A stretch of 64,000 nucleotides of DNA from Loktanella sp. PT4BL (GCF_003201935.1 NZ_QJJL01000003.1:620001-684000); one strand, 5' to 3'. Positions 9,996 through 19,282 are shown, numbered from the stretch's first letter. Notes: generated by a model from the sequence alone, not told the origin. Translations and numbers: made by a program.

Positions 9996-10030
9996 GCCCC
10001 ATCGTGCGCAACACGGTGGGGTTTTTCTTT
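9996..10030 (+). terminator. Intrinsic terminator after rpoD
   Basis: CCCCATCGTG (9997-10006) can pair with CACGGTGGGG (10012-10021) with one G-U wobble around a 5-base loop, and a T-rich tract follows directly. It lies 24 bases past the rpoD stop. Confidence 0.9.
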
Positions 10031-10106
10031 GCCTGTCGCCGTGGCGGCCTGCGCTCTTTTCACCCCACGGACAGGTGTTTATGCTGCCCAAAACAGGTGA
10101 GGTTCT

Positions 10107-10367
10107 ATGGCACTCTTTTCCAAGCTCTTTGGTGGCGGCAAGACAACGCAGGCGACTCCTGCGGAAACCTACAAGGACTGCACCATCACGCCGACCCCCG
10201 AAAAAGCGAGCAATGGCTGGCGGATCGGCGCGCGCATCGAGCAGGACGGGCAGGTGCATGACCTGATCCGCGCCGATGTGTTGCAGTCCAAAGAGCAGGC
10301 TGCGGATGCCTCTGTGGCCAAGGCCAAGCAGGTGATCGACGAACAGGGTGATCGGTTGTTTCGCTAA
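10107..10367 (+). CDS. HlyU-family protein
   Basis: This 86-residue protein begins MALFSKLFGGG and contains YKDCTITPTPEKASNGWRIGARIE followed by the conserved HDLIRADVL and KAKQVIDEQGDRLF blocks. These match the HlyU family, named after a Vibrio activator of haemolysin genes. The alphaproteobacterial members are short, and the domain is not a classical winged helix, so a regulatory role here is only a label. It stands alone between the rpoD terminator and a convergent sulfotransferase gene 20 bases beyond its stop. The ATG is preceded by CAGGTGAGGTTCT. Confidence 0.8.
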   Translation: MALFSKLFGGGKTTQATPAETYKDCTITPTPEKASNGWRIGARIEQDGQVHDLIRADVLQSKEQAADASVAKAKQVIDEQGDRLFR

Positions 10368-10387
10368 GCGCCGCCCCGTTCGGGCGG

Positions 10388-11965
10388 TCAGAACCCGTCA
10401 GGGTACAAATGCGCAAGCTCGGCCTTGAGCGGATCAAGAAATTCCTCATACCGCTGCCACCGTTTCACCGCCGTTTTGTAGATCGGCTGACGCACCTGCG
10501 AGACCGACAGGGTCCGCACATGTGATTTGTTTTCCTGAAAGGAAAGACAGGCGGGATCCCAGTCAACCCCGATAAAATCAATGATTTTGCGCGCCATGCC
10601 CTCGGTGTCGGCGACCATGTCTTCGTAGTGCACTTCCATCATCGGATTGGGGATAACTTTTTGCCAGTGCGCAACCAGCCTGCGGAACTCTGCATAGTAC
10701 TGCCCCATGGATGTGAGGTCCTGGGTGTAGCTGTGGAACCCGCTGAGCGGCTGCAGATAGCATGACACGCAGTTATCCATCGGGTCACGCAGCGCAAGGA
10801 TGATCCTGCCTTTGGGAAACAGTTTCGCATAAAGCCCCAATAGCTCGAAATTATGCAGGTTCTTGTCGACGACCCGCAGTTTGCCGGGGGCAATTGTGCT
10901 GGAATTCTTGAGGTAGATTTCAGCAAGCTCTTTGGCCTTTTGGGGTGACAGGTTCTGCACGAGCTTGGCCAGACCTGCGCCGTCACCGCTCTTGAACCCG
11001 ATGGATGTCGCCAGATTGCGCAACTGTGCGCTTTCACCGATGCCCCCGATCTGCGGATGGCTGGACAGGATCTGTTCGAGCAGCGTGCTGCCTGTGCGTG
11101 GCATGCCCACAATCAAGACGGGGTTTTCGCTGTCATGTCCGGTGCCGCCAAAAAAGTCGGCCCGGGATGTTTTGGCGAGCAATGCACTCACAAATTGTTT
11201 GTTCTTGCCGCGCTCGTGGCGTTTGGGCTCAAGTGCCTTGGCTTGCGTATAGTATTTGAAAGACTGCGTATAATTGCCGATGTCGTTTTCGGCTTTGCCA
11301 AGTGTCCGCAACACCCACCGCAGGCTTTGCTCATCCGTTGCTGTGAACTCCGGCAACAGCTTGTTCTTGATGTACTGATAGATGGGATCATCCACGGACG
11401 CTTTTACCGCGCTGTTCCAAAGCATCAGATTGTGTTGGTTATTCGGCGTTTCGGCAAAGATGGCGCGGCAGATGGCCTCGGCCTCTTTTTGTTGGCCCGT
11501 TGCGTTGAGTGACGATGCCAGCAAAAGCTTTGACGGGCGGTGATCGGGGCGCAGCGCCAGGGCGCGCTTGATCAGTTTGATCGCCTCGTCGTGGCGTGCA
11601 TTCTGCTGATAGACGGTTGCGGCCACATAGAGACAGTCGGGGGATTTCGGCGCAAGTGCCAGCGCCTTGTCCGCGTGCACCAGTGCAATCTCGTAGCTGC
11701 GCAATTTGCAGTATGTTTCGGCGGCAAGTTCGTGCGCGAGGCCAGAGGCCGGTGCGAGTTTCAGCAGGCGCGGCAGCAGCGGAAGCGCCAGTTTGGGTTG
11801 CTTGCCCTTGCGCGCCAGGAGCCGGACAAGGCGCAGCAGTGATTTTGGGTCTTTGGGATAGTCTGTGGTGGCTTTGCTCAGAATTGCCTGCGCCACCCCG
11901 AGTTTCCCCGCCTCTTCAGCGGCTTGTGCATCGGCAAGCATTTTTGGAAGGGCGATTTGGGCCAT
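10388..11965 (-). CDS. Tetratricopeptide-repeat sulfotransferase
   Basis: The product (about 525 residues) joins an N-terminal array of tetratricopeptide repeats to a C-terminal sulfotransferase domain. The PAPS-binding loop is plain as GMPRTGSTLLEQILSSHP, and the later RDPMDNCVSCY segment is the typical second cofactor element. Such proteins transfer sulfate from PAPS to a saccharide or protein; the acceptor is not known. The frame is open upstream to 12145, but that extension is Cys/Arg-rich and unlike the rest, so MAQIALPKML at 11965 is chosen. A link to the nearby capsule genes at 14600-17900 is possible but unproven. It is convergent with the HlyU-like gene. Confidence 0.88.
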   Translation of the reverse strand: MAQIALPKMLADAQAAEEAGKLGVAQAILSKATTDYPKDPKSLLRLVRLLARKGKQPKLALPLLPRLLKLAPASGLAHELAAETYCKLRSYEIALVHADKALALAPKSPDCLYVAATVYQQNARHDEAIKLIKRALALRPDHRPSKLLLASSLNATGQQKEAEAICRAIFAETPNNQHNLMLWNSAVKASVDDPIYQYIKNKLLPEFTATDEQSLRWVLRTLGKAENDIGNYTQSFKYYTQAKALEPKRHERGKNKQFVSALLAKTSRADFFGGTGHDSENPVLIVGMPRTGSTLLEQILSSHPQIGGIGESAQLRNLATSIGFKSGDGAGLAKLVQNLSPQKAKELAEIYLKNSSTIAPGKLRVVDKNLHNFELLGLYAKLFPKGRIILALRDPMDNCVSCYLQPLSGFHSYTQDLTSMGQYYAEFRRLVAHWQKVIPNPMMEVHYEDMVADTEGMARKIIDFIGVDWDPACLSFQENKSHVRTLSVSQVRQPIYKTAVKRWQRYEEFLDPLKAELAHLYPDGF

Positions 11966-12159
11966 GAAGAGATCTTTCTGAGCGGCTGCGTTGCTGGATT
12001 TGCGTATAGCCGCAAGTCGCGGGCGCGAAAACCACCAGTTTTCCTCTGCAAGGTCATCACGATGATCTGATGTGCATTTATGATCACACACCATCGCATC
12101 TGTGCAGATTGATAGGCCCCGCAGGCAGGCCCACATGCCAGTCAAAGAAGGAAGACACT

Positions 12160-12426
12160 ATGACCCGTTTGAAGATGACCTTGGCGACTGCCACGCTTTC
12201 GATCGCTTTTGTGCCTGCACTCCACGCCTATGAGTTTGAACCCGGCAACCTGGTGCCTGACAGGACAGCCGAATTGGTTGTACCGGCAAGCCAGAAAGCG
12301 ACAACCGATGACGCCTGTAGCCTGCCGATTGCGTCGGTTCTGAAAACCATGCTGGCACTTCCGGACGATATCTACGCGGAAACCTACGCGCGATCCGAGA
12401 CGTCGCTGGCCTGCGCGAAAGAGTAA
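12160..12426 (+). CDS. Small secreted protein of unknown function
   Basis: The 88-residue frame starts at an ATG preceded by AAGAAGGAAGACACT, a good ribosome site. Residues 1-23 form a signal peptide (basic start, TLATATLSIAFVPALHA) with probable cleavage after HA. The mature part has two cysteines (in DDACSL and SLACAKE) that could form a disulfide in the periplasm. No family was recognised. It lies between the divergent sulfotransferase gene and yjbQ, in the same direction as yjbQ. Confidence 0.7.
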   Translation: MTRLKMTLATATLSIAFVPALHAYEFEPGNLVPDRTAELVVPASQKATTDDACSLPIASVLKTMLALPDDIYAETYARSETSLACAKE

Positions 12427-12471
12427 GGGCACGGGCTTGCGCTTTGCGTGGCACCATCCGATGCTGGTGCC

Positions 12472-12876
12472 ATGCAGACGCAACTGACAATCGCAACAAA
12501 CGGCCCCGGCCTATATGAGTTTACCCGCCAAGTGGCCAGCTGGGCCAAGGGGACCGGCCTTTTGACACTGTTTGTCCAGCATACGTCGGCCAGTCTTGTT
12601 ATTCAGGAAAACGCAGACCCTGAAGTGCAGGTGGATTTGCAGAACTTCTTTGCGCGCCTGGTGCCGCCCACGACCGACCCCGGCATGGACTATCTGACAC
12701 ATACCTATGAAGGCCCTGACGATATGCCTGCACATATCAAGGCAGCCTTGCTGCCGACCCATCTGAGCATTCCTGTGACCGATGGCAGGCTGGCCTTGGG
12801 CACGTGGCAGGGGATCTATCTTTTTGAGCACCGCGACAGGCCGCACCAGAGGCGTGTGATTGCGCATCTGGGCTGA
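12472..12876 (+). CDS. YjbQ (UPF0047) family protein
   Basis: This 134-residue protein belongs to the UPF0047/YjbQ family. Members have a compact beta-rich fold and weak thiamine-phosphate-synthase activity; the in vivo role is unsettled. Family signatures are clear: HTSASLVIQENADPEVQVDL near residue 45, the HTYEGPDDMPAHIK segment, and LALGTWQGIYLFEHR near the end. The frame is open back to 12448, but the ATG at 12472 gives the normal family length. It follows the small secreted protein by 45 bases. Confidence 0.92.
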   Translation: MQTQLTIATNGPGLYEFTRQVASWAKGTGLLTLFVQHTSASLVIQENADPEVQVDLQNFFARLVPPTTDPGMDYLTHTYEGPDDMPAHIKAALLPTHLSIPVTDGRLALGTWQGIYLFEHRDRPHQRRVIAHLG

Positions 12877-12975
12877 TCGCACTGGTCAACCGCGCCGCAA
12901 AAGCAACACCTCAGCCCAGCATCTTGCGCCTTCATTTCCCCCCTACCCAAAACCTGCCTGCGCTCATATAGTGCC

Positions 12976-12984
12976 TGTGGATAA
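12976..12984 (-). promoter_or_regulatory. Perfect DnaA-box 9-mer upstream of nrdR
   Basis: TGTGGATAA on the plus strand is the complement of TTATCCACA, the consensus DnaA box. It lies about 50 bases before the nrdR start. One perfect 9-mer in a window of this size can occur by chance, so only the match is claimed. Confidence 0.35.
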
Positions 12985-13035
12985 GTGGGGCCGCGCTACC
13001 AGTCGTAGCCCCCCGCAAATGAATGAGGACTGAAC

Positions 13036-13509
13036 ATGCGTTGCCCGTTTTGTGGAAATGTTGACACACAGGTCAAAGACAGCCGCCCCGCCGAAGACCA
13101 CGTGGCGATCCGCCGGCGGCGGTTTTGTCCGGCCTGTGGTGGACGGTTTACCACTTATGAACGTGTGCAATTGCGTGACCTTGTGGTGATCAAGACCAAT
13201 GGCCGCCGCGAAGATTTCGACCGGCCCAAGCTGGAACGCTCGATCCGGATCGCGTTGCAAAAACGCCCTGTCGAGCCCGAGCGGATTGACCAGATGATCA
13301 GCGGCATCGTGCGCCGTCTCGAAAGCCTTGGCGAGACGGATATTCCGTCCGGCACAATCGGCGAGATCGTGATGGAAAGCCTCGCGCGGATCGACACCGT
13401 GGCCTATGTGCGCTTTGCGAGTGTTTACAAGAACTTCCAGGCGGCAGACGATTTCGACAAATTCGTCAGCGAATTGCGCCCTGATCACAAAGACGATCTG
13501 GATACGTGA
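13036..13509 (+). CDS. nrdR: Transcriptional repressor NrdR
   Basis: NrdR senses ATP/dATP and represses ribonucleotide reductase genes. The 157-residue protein has an N-terminal zinc ribbon with cysteines at 3, 6, 31 and 34 (MRCPFCG and RFCPACG). An ATP-cone domain follows, opening at [20 protein letters not shown] and continuing to [11 protein letters not shown]. The length is normal. Its stop overlaps the GTG start of ribD by 4 bases, so the two are probably translationally coupled. nrdR next to riboflavin genes is a conserved arrangement. Confidence 0.98.
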   Translation: MRCPFCGNVDTQVKDSRPAEDHVAIRRRRFCPACGGRFTTYERVQLRDLVVIKTNGRREDFDRPKLERSIRIALQKRPVEPERIDQMISGIVRRLESLGETDIPSGTIGEIVMESLARIDTVAYVRFASVYKNFQAADDFDKFVSELRPDHKDDLDT

Positions 13510-14603
13510 CCCAGCACCAGGATGACCGGTTTATGGCGCTCGCCCTGATGTTGGGGCGGCGCGGGATGGGGCGTGTCTGGCCCAATCCTGCTGTGGGCTG
13601 CGTGATTGTCAAAGAGGGCCAGATTGTCGGGCGCGGCTGGACGGCTGATGGTGGCAGGCCCCATGCTGAAACGCGCGCGCTGGCACAGGCCGGGGCTGCG
13701 GCGGCAGGTGCGACCGCCTATGTCACGCTGGAACCCTGCGCGCATCACGGACAGACGCCGCCTTGCTCTCAAGCTTTGATTGGAGCGGGTATGGCGCGTG
13801 TGGTTGTCGCGACGGGTGATCCTGACAGCCGCGTTGCAGGGCGTGGTATCCGGATGTTGCGCGATGCAGGGATTATCGTGGATTGTGGTGTGGGGGAAGC
13901 AGAGGCGCTGCGCGATCATGCGGGGTTCTTGCTGCGCACCACCCAAAACCGCCCCTTTGTGACGCTGAAAATGGCCGGCACGCTGGACGGGCGCATTGCA
14001 ACCGCCACAGGGGAAAGCCAATGGATCACCGGACCTCAGGCGCGCCGCGATGTGCATATGCACCGCGCGCGCCATGATGCGGTCATGGTGGGCGCGGGAA
14101 CGGTGCGTGCCGATAATCCGTCCTTAACAGTGCGGGGTCTGGGGATTTCGCGCCAGCCTGTGCGTGTGGTTGTGTCGCGTGCGATGAAAATTCCCGCCTC
14201 AGCACTGCTTGCGCAGACGGCACATGAGGTACCTGTCTGGCTTTGTCACGGGGCCGAAGCGGATGTCACCGAGTGGACGACAAAGGGCGCACAAAGCCTG
14301 CCTTGTGCCACGGCATCAGGCCAGGTGGACCCACGCTCTGCGCTGGAAGCACTGGCCGCAAAGGGTGTGACCCGCGTGTTCTGCGAAGGTGGCGGGATGC
14401 TGGCTGCGTCGCTGCTGAACGCGGGTCTGGTGGATCAGTTGATTGTCTATTCTGCGGGGGCCGCGATCGGGGCCGAAGGCACGCCGATGCTGGCCGCGAT
14501 GGGGATTGACCGGCTGGCCTCTGCACCGCGTTTTGCCTTGGATAGCGTGACGCCTGTGGGACGGGATATCTGCCACATCTGGTCGCGTGAGCCCGCCGTC
14601 TAG
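13506..14603 (+). CDS. ribD: Bifunctional riboflavin biosynthesis deaminase/reductase
   Basis: RibD carries out the second and third steps of riboflavin synthesis: deamination of the pyrimidine product of GTP cyclohydrolase II and NADPH-dependent side-chain reduction. The 365-residue protein starts at GTG. The N-terminal deaminase zinc site is H53-A-E55 plus C78 and C87 in [11 protein letters not shown]. The C-terminal reductase domain runs from about residue 150 ([16 protein letters not shown]) and includes [14 protein letters not shown]. The stop lies in CTAG (14600-14603), which also holds the stop of the convergent kpsC. The next plus-strand riboflavin gene, ribE, is 3.4 kb away beyond the inverted capsule genes. 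Confidence 0.97.
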   Translation: MTQHQDDRFMALALMLGRRGMGRVWPNPAVGCVIVKEGQIVGRGWTADGGRPHAETRALAQAGAAAAGATAYVTLEPCAHHGQTPPCSQALIGAGMARVVVATGDPDSRVAGRGIRMLRDAGIIVDCGVGEAEALRDHAGFLLRTTQNRPFVTLKMAGTLDGRIATATGESQWITGPQARRDVHMHRARHDAVMVGAGTVRADNPSLTVRGLGISRQPVRVVVSRAMKIPASALLAQTAHEVPVWLCHGAEADVTEWTTKGAQSLPCATASGQVDPRSALEALAAKGVTRVFCEGGGMLAASLLNAGLVDQLIVYSAGAAIGAEGTPMLAAMGIDRLASAPRFALDSVTPVGRDICHIWSREPAV

Positions 14604-16594
14604 CGCCACAGAAACGCGTAGCTTGCGAAAACCCCCTGAAGTTTTGCCAGGCTGCGATTGAAGACGCTGTGTTTTGGCAAGTCATTGTTTTCAATGCGAT
14701 CTACGATCACTTCGACGGGGCAGGGCAAACCTGTGACCGGATCGCGGTAGCGCGGATAGCTTATCAGTGTGCCATGCACCAAAGCCGCGAGATCAAGCCT
14801 TGCCTGACGGCGCGGCTCGGGCATGGCGCGGTCATCGGTCAGGCCCCAGCCCGCATAGAACGGCGTGCCGAGACAGGTGACTTTCTTGCCGCGCAAAAGC
14901 GCCTCAAAACCCAAGAGAGAGGTCATGGTCCAAACCTCATCCACCGCGTCGATCGCGTCGATGGGATCGGTGCCCGCCAGCACGACATCGGCCAGTTCCG
15001 CCGCATTTGGCACCGCACCGGGCCGCAGACCCGCTTCGACATCGGGGTGCGGTTTATAGACGATCACAGCGGCGGGATTTGCTTTGCGTACGATCTCAAG
15101 CAGGGCCAGATTGGTGGTCACCTCACTGCTGCCATGGATGACTGACGCGTCGTCCTCGACCTGACCGGGCACTAGGATGCGGCGGCCTTGGGGCAGATCA
15201 GGCAACGGCTTGGCGGTGAGGTTGTATTTCGACAGCCGCGCCTCGGTGATCCGTTCGATCAATGCCGCCGCCCGTGCGCGTTCATGGTCGCTCAGATCGT
15301 CCGCGGCGTTGAGCAGTGTTTCCAATCGGCTGGGCCGCGTGGCGTCGTAATAGATGCCCTGATCATCCAGAACGAGGCTAAGTGGCGCGATCAAATCGGC
15401 ACCCAGTCCGCGGGAGCGCAGAAAGCCGTCCTCGACCAGCACCGCATCCTTTGCGCCGGTGCTGGCCCAACGCATCAAGCGGTGGTTTTTGGCGCGGGCG
15501 CTATGGCTGGCCTTGGGGCCGCGCAGGAATTTCACAGGTTTGGGCCGCCCGAAGAAATCCTGCAGGGTCCTGCGTTTCCAAAGCCGCATATCGGCGGCGA
15601 CCCACCCCTTATAATCATCGCGCCATGCCTGTGCCTCGGAAGCCAGTGTCGCGGCGGCCTCTTCAAAGCTGCACAAGCGGTCATGGAATGGATCGTACCA
15701 TGTGGGATAGAGGATCATGGCGGCGGCAAAAAGCTGTGCGCGGGTCAGGTTGCGTTGGCGGCGCTGCAGCGGTTTGCGATCATCTGTCAGCCCCCAGCCC
15801 ATGTAGAAAGGTTGGCCGAAGACGACAGGTTTGTGCCCTGCAAGGATGGCTTCAAAACCGAGCTGCGAACTGACCGTGTAGACGGCAATCGCGCCTTCCA
15901 AGAGCGCCCAAGGCGACAGGTTGTCGTCAGCGAGCGCAATGCGCGCGTTTGTATCTTTCTGAGTGAAATACCCTTTGCGGTGCCCTGCCGTGGTTTCAGG
16001 ATGTGACTTGATCAGGATCTGCGCGTTGGGGAATTCGGTTTGCGCGTAGAACAGCATCTCGCGGAAGGTATTGCTGTCCGCACCCGAAGCCGTGACCGAG
16101 GCATCCTTGCGGCTTTGGTCGATCACCAGAACATAGCCCGGCTCAGGGACGGGCAGAGCCGGATCAAAGGCGTTGTACTTTGACAGATGTCCCGATTTGA
16201 GTATCTCGATCCCGGCGCGGGCGCGGTTCAGCAGGGCGGTGTCGTCCAAAGGCTCTTCGGCAAGGATGAGTTCCAGATCAGATTCAGTTGCAGGATCGAA
16301 GTGCACGCCATTGCGGTCAATATTCAGGCCAATGGGCGGCGCGCCGTCGCGCCCCAGCCCCACAGAGCGCAGAAAACTGTCTTCGACGCGCAGGATGGGT
16401 GCATTGCGCCTTGCGGCCACTGCCTCACCGCGCGGGGATGTAGGGCTGTGTCCCCAGACGCTAACAAGATCCCCGTCACCCGGTGCGCCGATCTTGATGT
16501 CATAGCCTGCCAGTTCCACAATCCGCCGGACCCGTCCTTTGGTCAGGAAGCCGCCATTGTAGACGTAGAGGTTCTGGCGTTTTTCCTGTGTCAT
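14600..16594 (-). CDS. kpsC: Capsular polysaccharide Kdo transferase KpsC
   Basis: In group 2 capsules, KpsC and KpsS build the poly-Kdo linker on a lyso-phosphatidylglycerol anchor at the inner membrane. The product (about 664 residues) is an internal duplication. VEDSFLRSVGLG near residue 90 recurs as VEDGFLRSRGLG in the second half, and PFYMGWGLTDDR recurs as PFYAGWGLTDDR. Two tandem glycosyltransferase modules are what is known for KpsC. The frame is open to 16675, but MTQEKRQNLYVYNGGF at 16594 is the likelier start. It lies 10 bases after the kpsS stop in one minus-strand operon. Confidence 0.92.
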   Translation of the reverse strand: MTQEKRQNLYVYNGGFLTKGRVRRIVELAGYDIKIGAPGDGDLVSVWGHSPTSPRGEAVAARRNAPILRVEDSFLRSVGLGRDGAPPIGLNIDRNGVHFDPATESDLELILAEEPLDDTALLNRARAGIEILKSGHLSKYNAFDPALPVPEPGYVLVIDQSRKDASVTASGADSNTFREMLFYAQTEFPNAQILIKSHPETTAGHRKGYFTQKDTNARIALADDNLSPWALLEGAIAVYTVSSQLGFEAILAGHKPVVFGQPFYMGWGLTDDRKPLQRRQRNLTRAQLFAAAMILYPTWYDPFHDRLCSFEEAAATLASEAQAWRDDYKGWVAADMRLWKRRTLQDFFGRPKPVKFLRGPKASHSARAKNHRLMRWASTGAKDAVLVEDGFLRSRGLGADLIAPLSLVLDDQGIYYDATRPSRLETLLNAADDLSDHERARAAALIERITEARLSKYNLTAKPLPDLPQGRRILVPGQVEDDASVIHGSSEVTTNLALLEIVRKANPAAVIVYKPHPDVEAGLRPGAVPNAAELADVVLAGTDPIDAIDAVDEVWTMTSLLGFEALLRGKKVTCLGTPFYAGWGLTDDRAMPEPRRQARLDLAALVHGTLISYPRYRDPVTGLPCPVEVIVDRIENNDLPKHSVFNRSLAKLQGVFASYAFLWR

Positions 16595-16604
16595 CGGCGG
16601 CAAA

Positions 16605-17900
16605 CTATTGCAGCCGTCCGCTCTGTACAACGCGCAAAGGCGGGCTTGCCTGCGATTGTCTCGGCAGCAGGGCATCGTAAGGATCGGCGTCCTGCAGCAT
16701 CATATCGACAAGGTGTCGCAAGAGCTGCTGGCGGCCCGAGGCGGAATAGAAGCCGCCAGGGACCTGGCTGGTTTCAAGCAGGAACTGGCGATAGGTGCGG
16801 TAGGCTTTGGCGTCGGGGCGTTCAGGGGCTGCAAAGAACGCATGCAATGGAAGGTCCGAGACGAATTCGGGCTTGCTGTAAACGGCTGTGCCAAAGGCTT
16901 TGAGCGGGATGCCACGCCAGAGTGCTTGCTGTCCTGCGGTGGAATTCACAGTTACAGCAGAGCGCGCGTCACCAAGGATCTGTGCAAGTTTACCACCGCG
17001 CAGGTAATGCGTCCGCGCATTGACCCCGTGCGCCTCTGCCAATGTGCGGATCATGCGCCGCAAAGGGGACTGCCCGCTTTCCAATGGATGCGCCTTGAAG
17101 ACCAGATGGTGATGCGCAGGCGCGCCTTTGGCAAAGCCCGCAATCACCTCGGCGATGAAGTCCTGCATGGTCGCGAATGAGGAATGGGCCTGAAAGCTTG
17201 CGTCATGTTCCAGTTGCAACAAGACGATATGGTAAGGATAGCCGCCGGCCTTGATGCGCAGGGTGGCCCAACGCCGGTGCAGGCGCAGGAAGGGCATGAG
17301 CAGAAGGCGCTTTGTATAAAGCAATGCCTCGCGGTGGACGGGCAGTGCGCGGTGCGGCTTGAACCCGGGGTAGCGGTGGTTCCGGAACATCACGAACCAA
17401 TGATAGAGCGCGCCGTAAAAGATATGTTGCCGCATAACGCCCCAATGCGCAGGCGGGGTGGGCAGGTCGACGTCCGATTGTGCGAGCCTGTCGCGCATTT
17501 CATCAACGGAAATATCCATCAGACGGGAATGGCCGTTGCTGCCGCCGCGTTCATAGGTCACCCAATAGGGGCGCAGATAGCCCTCCTCGAAGACATGGAT
17601 GCGCAGGCCTAGGGCTTTGGCCTGTCGCACCGCCTCTGCGTGGGTGGGGCGGGTGTCACCGTAAAGCACGATATCGGTAATGGCGTGGTCTTGCAGGATC
17701 GCGGCCAGTCTTGCGGGCCATGTGCCAAGGTCGTCCTGAAACGCGATGTAACCCGGTGCACGGCCCCAAAAGGCCGCATCGCCTGCGTTAAAGCCGACAC
17801 GCCAGACCTTGGCGCCGGTGTGGCGCAGCATCCGGCTCAATTGACGGAAAAACGGGCCGTGTGGGCCTTGCAGAAAAAGAAAAGACTTTTGATCGGGCAT
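16605..17900 (-). CDS. kpsS: Capsular polysaccharide Kdo transferase KpsS
   Basis: KpsS acts with KpsC to start the Kdo linker of group 2-type capsules. The product (about 431 residues from the ATG at 17900) begins MPDQKSFLFLQGPHGPFF, a typical KpsS opening. It contains LRIHVFEEGYLRPYWVTYE and, later, HLVFKAHPLESG and AVTVNSTAGQQALWRG, which resemble the acceptor and nucleotide-sugar regions of the family. The open frame extends to 18029, but that part is Arg/Cys-rich and unlikely to be translated. No kpsM, kpsT, kpsD or kpsE transporter genes are visible, so the rest of the pathway must lie elsewhere. Confidence 0.92.
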   Translation of the reverse strand: MPDQKSFLFLQGPHGPFFRQLSRMLRHTGAKVWRVGFNAGDAAFWGRAPGYIAFQDDLGTWPARLAAILQDHAITDIVLYGDTRPTHAEAVRQAKALGLRIHVFEEGYLRPYWVTYERGGSNGHSRLMDISVDEMRDRLAQSDVDLPTPPAHWGVMRQHIFYGALYHWFVMFRNHRYPGFKPHRALPVHREALLYTKRLLLMPFLRLHRRWATLRIKAGGYPYHIVLLQLEHDASFQAHSSFATMQDFIAEVIAGFAKGAPAHHHLVFKAHPLESGQSPLRRMIRTLAEAHGVNARTHYLRGGKLAQILGDARSAVTVNSTAGQQALWRGIPLKAFGTAVYSKPEFVSDLPLHAFFAAPERPDAKAYRTYRQFLLETSQVPGGFYSASGRQQLLRHLVDMMLQDADPYDALLPRQSQASPPLRVVQSGRLQ

Positions 17901-18028
17901 AATCACATTGATGGAAAGGTGTCCTGAGTTTCTTACTGACCTGAATAGGCGTTTCTGGCAAGCGTCCGGCTTGCCGCAGCGTCTCTGAAACGCTAGGTCA
18001 GGACAGAGCAGAAAAGGGACGCGCATCA

Positions 18029-18625
18029 ATGTTCACGGGAATTGTTACAGATATCGGCACAGTGCTTGAGCTTGAACAGCGCGGCGATCTGCGGGCGCGG
18101 ATCGGGACAGGCTATGATGTGGCCGGCATTGATATCGGGGCCTCGATTGCCTGCAATGGTGTGTGTTTGACCGTCGTGGCGCTGGGCCGCGCGCCGCAGA
18201 ACTGGTTTGACGTCGAAATTTCCGCCGAGACTGTGGGGGCGACCAATGTCGGTGGTTGGTCTGTCGGGACGCGCCTGAACCTTGAGCGGGCCTTGAAGGT
18301 CGGCGATGAGCTTGGCGGGCATATCGTGTCGGGGCATGTGGACGGTGTGGCCGAGGTGATAGCGATGCGTGATGAAGGCGACAGTACACGCGTGACCTTC
18401 CGTGCGCCGCAGGAGCTGGCGCGGTTTATTGCACCGAAAGGCTCGGTGGCGCTGGACGGCACGTCACTGACGGTGAACGAGGTGGATGGCGCGGATTTCG
18501 GGATCAATTTTATTCCGCACACCAAGGTTGCCACCACGTGGGGTGACACCAAGGTCGGCGACCGGATCAATCTCGAGATTGATACGATGGCCCGTTATGT
18601 GGCGCGGCTGCAGGAATACGCCTGA
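18029..18625 (+). CDS. ribE: Riboflavin synthase, alpha subunit
   Basis: Riboflavin synthase dismutates two 6,7-dimethyl-8-ribityllumazine molecules to riboflavin. The 198-residue protein has the two tandem lumazine-binding barrels. The first begins MFTGIVTDIGTV with IGASIACNGVCLTV; the second begins GGHIVSGHVDGVAEV, with IAPKGSVALDGTSLTVNEV. The length is normal. Its TGA overlaps the ATG of the next gene by 1 base. The promoter should lie in the 128-base gap shared with the divergent kpsS. Confidence 0.97.
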   Translation: MFTGIVTDIGTVLELEQRGDLRARIGTGYDVAGIDIGASIACNGVCLTVVALGRAPQNWFDVEISAETVGATNVGGWSVGTRLNLERALKVGDELGGHIVSGHVDGVAEVIAMRDEGDSTRVTFRAPQELARFIAPKGSVALDGTSLTVNEVDGADFGINFIPHTKVATTWGDTKVGDRINLEIDTMARYVARLQEYA

Positions 18626-19182
18626 TGGCAGGCATCGGGCATAATTCAGGTCAGGTCGATGTGCCGGGTAAAAGCTGGCGGACCCATGTGTGGACGCGGG
18701 CGCGCAAAGACCTGATGCCGACATTGCCGGTCGAGGTGGTGCGCCTGCGCGTGCGGCGCGCGGCCGAGTTGGGTTTGCCGTATAAGACCTATGCCGGTAT
18801 CCGCGCCAGCACAGGCCATGATCTGATCGGGTTTCTATTTTCGAACAATGCTTTGCGCGTCTTGCGCGAGGGCCAGCCGCTTCCGGTGGACCGCGCTGGA
18901 AAGCTGACTGGTTTGGTGCGGACGACCTGCACAGGTGTTGCGCATAAACCTGTCAGCGCGACCCATCTTGGGTCCTTGGCAGGTCTTTCCGGTGCCCATG
19001 CCGCACCGGCCTTCAGTGACAGCTGGGCCGCAATGCGCGACCGGATGCGCGTAATGATCACGGCTGAGGGGCATCCTGCGGACCGTTTTGTGATCGTGGG
19101 TGACACCGCGTTTGAGCGTGAATGGGCCGAGGCGGCACGGACTGCGGGCTATTTGCAGGCAGAGCAGTTCTTTTGCGGGTAA
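18625..19182 (+). CDS. Conserved hypothetical protein in the rib cluster
   Basis: This 185-residue protein of unknown function is coupled to ribE (1-base overlap). It begins MAGIGHNSGQ, a start seen on various uncharacterised Rhodobacterales proteins. There is no signal peptide or membrane segment. It has an Arg-rich stretch (VEVVRLRVRRAAELGLPYKTYAGIR) and a later GLVRTTCTGVAHK block. Position inside the riboflavin operon suggests co-expression with flavin synthesis, but no enzymatic motif was recognised. Its stop codon TAA is part of the palindromic repeat at 19179-19204. Confidence 0.82.
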   Translation: MAGIGHNSGQVDVPGKSWRTHVWTRARKDLMPTLPVEVVRLRVRRAAELGLPYKTYAGIRASTGHDLIGFLFSNNALRVLREGQPLPVDRAGKLTGLVRTTCTGVAHKPVSATHLGSLAGLSGAHAAPAFSDSWAAMRDRMRVMITAEGHPADRFVIVGDTAFEREWAEAARTAGYLQAEQFFCG

Positions 19183-19204
19183 GGTGGATCTTGATCCACC
19201 TTAC
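19179..19204. repeat. Palindromic repeat, GTAAGGTGG family, copy 1
   Basis: GTAAGGTGGATC (19179-19190) and GATCCACCTTAC (19193-19204) form a perfect 12-base inverted repeat with a 2-base loop (TT). The left arm contains the stop codon of the upstream gene. Near-identical elements occur at 31917 and 55699. Confidence 0.85.
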
Positions 19205-19282
19205 GTGAACCTGCCCATAGACGCTTTCCAAAGTGCTGCCTCTGGGCTATCTGCCTCAGGCAAGACGCCTGCGGAGACAGAT

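Noticed and set aside
12961-12985. NrdR box in front of nrdR
   Set aside because: CTCATATAGTG resembles only part of the consensus, and a second box at the usual spacing is absent.
18900-19282. FMN riboswitch before ribBX
   Set aside because: The conserved FMN-element blocks are absent, and the gap is only 100 bases, partly filled by the palindromic repeat.
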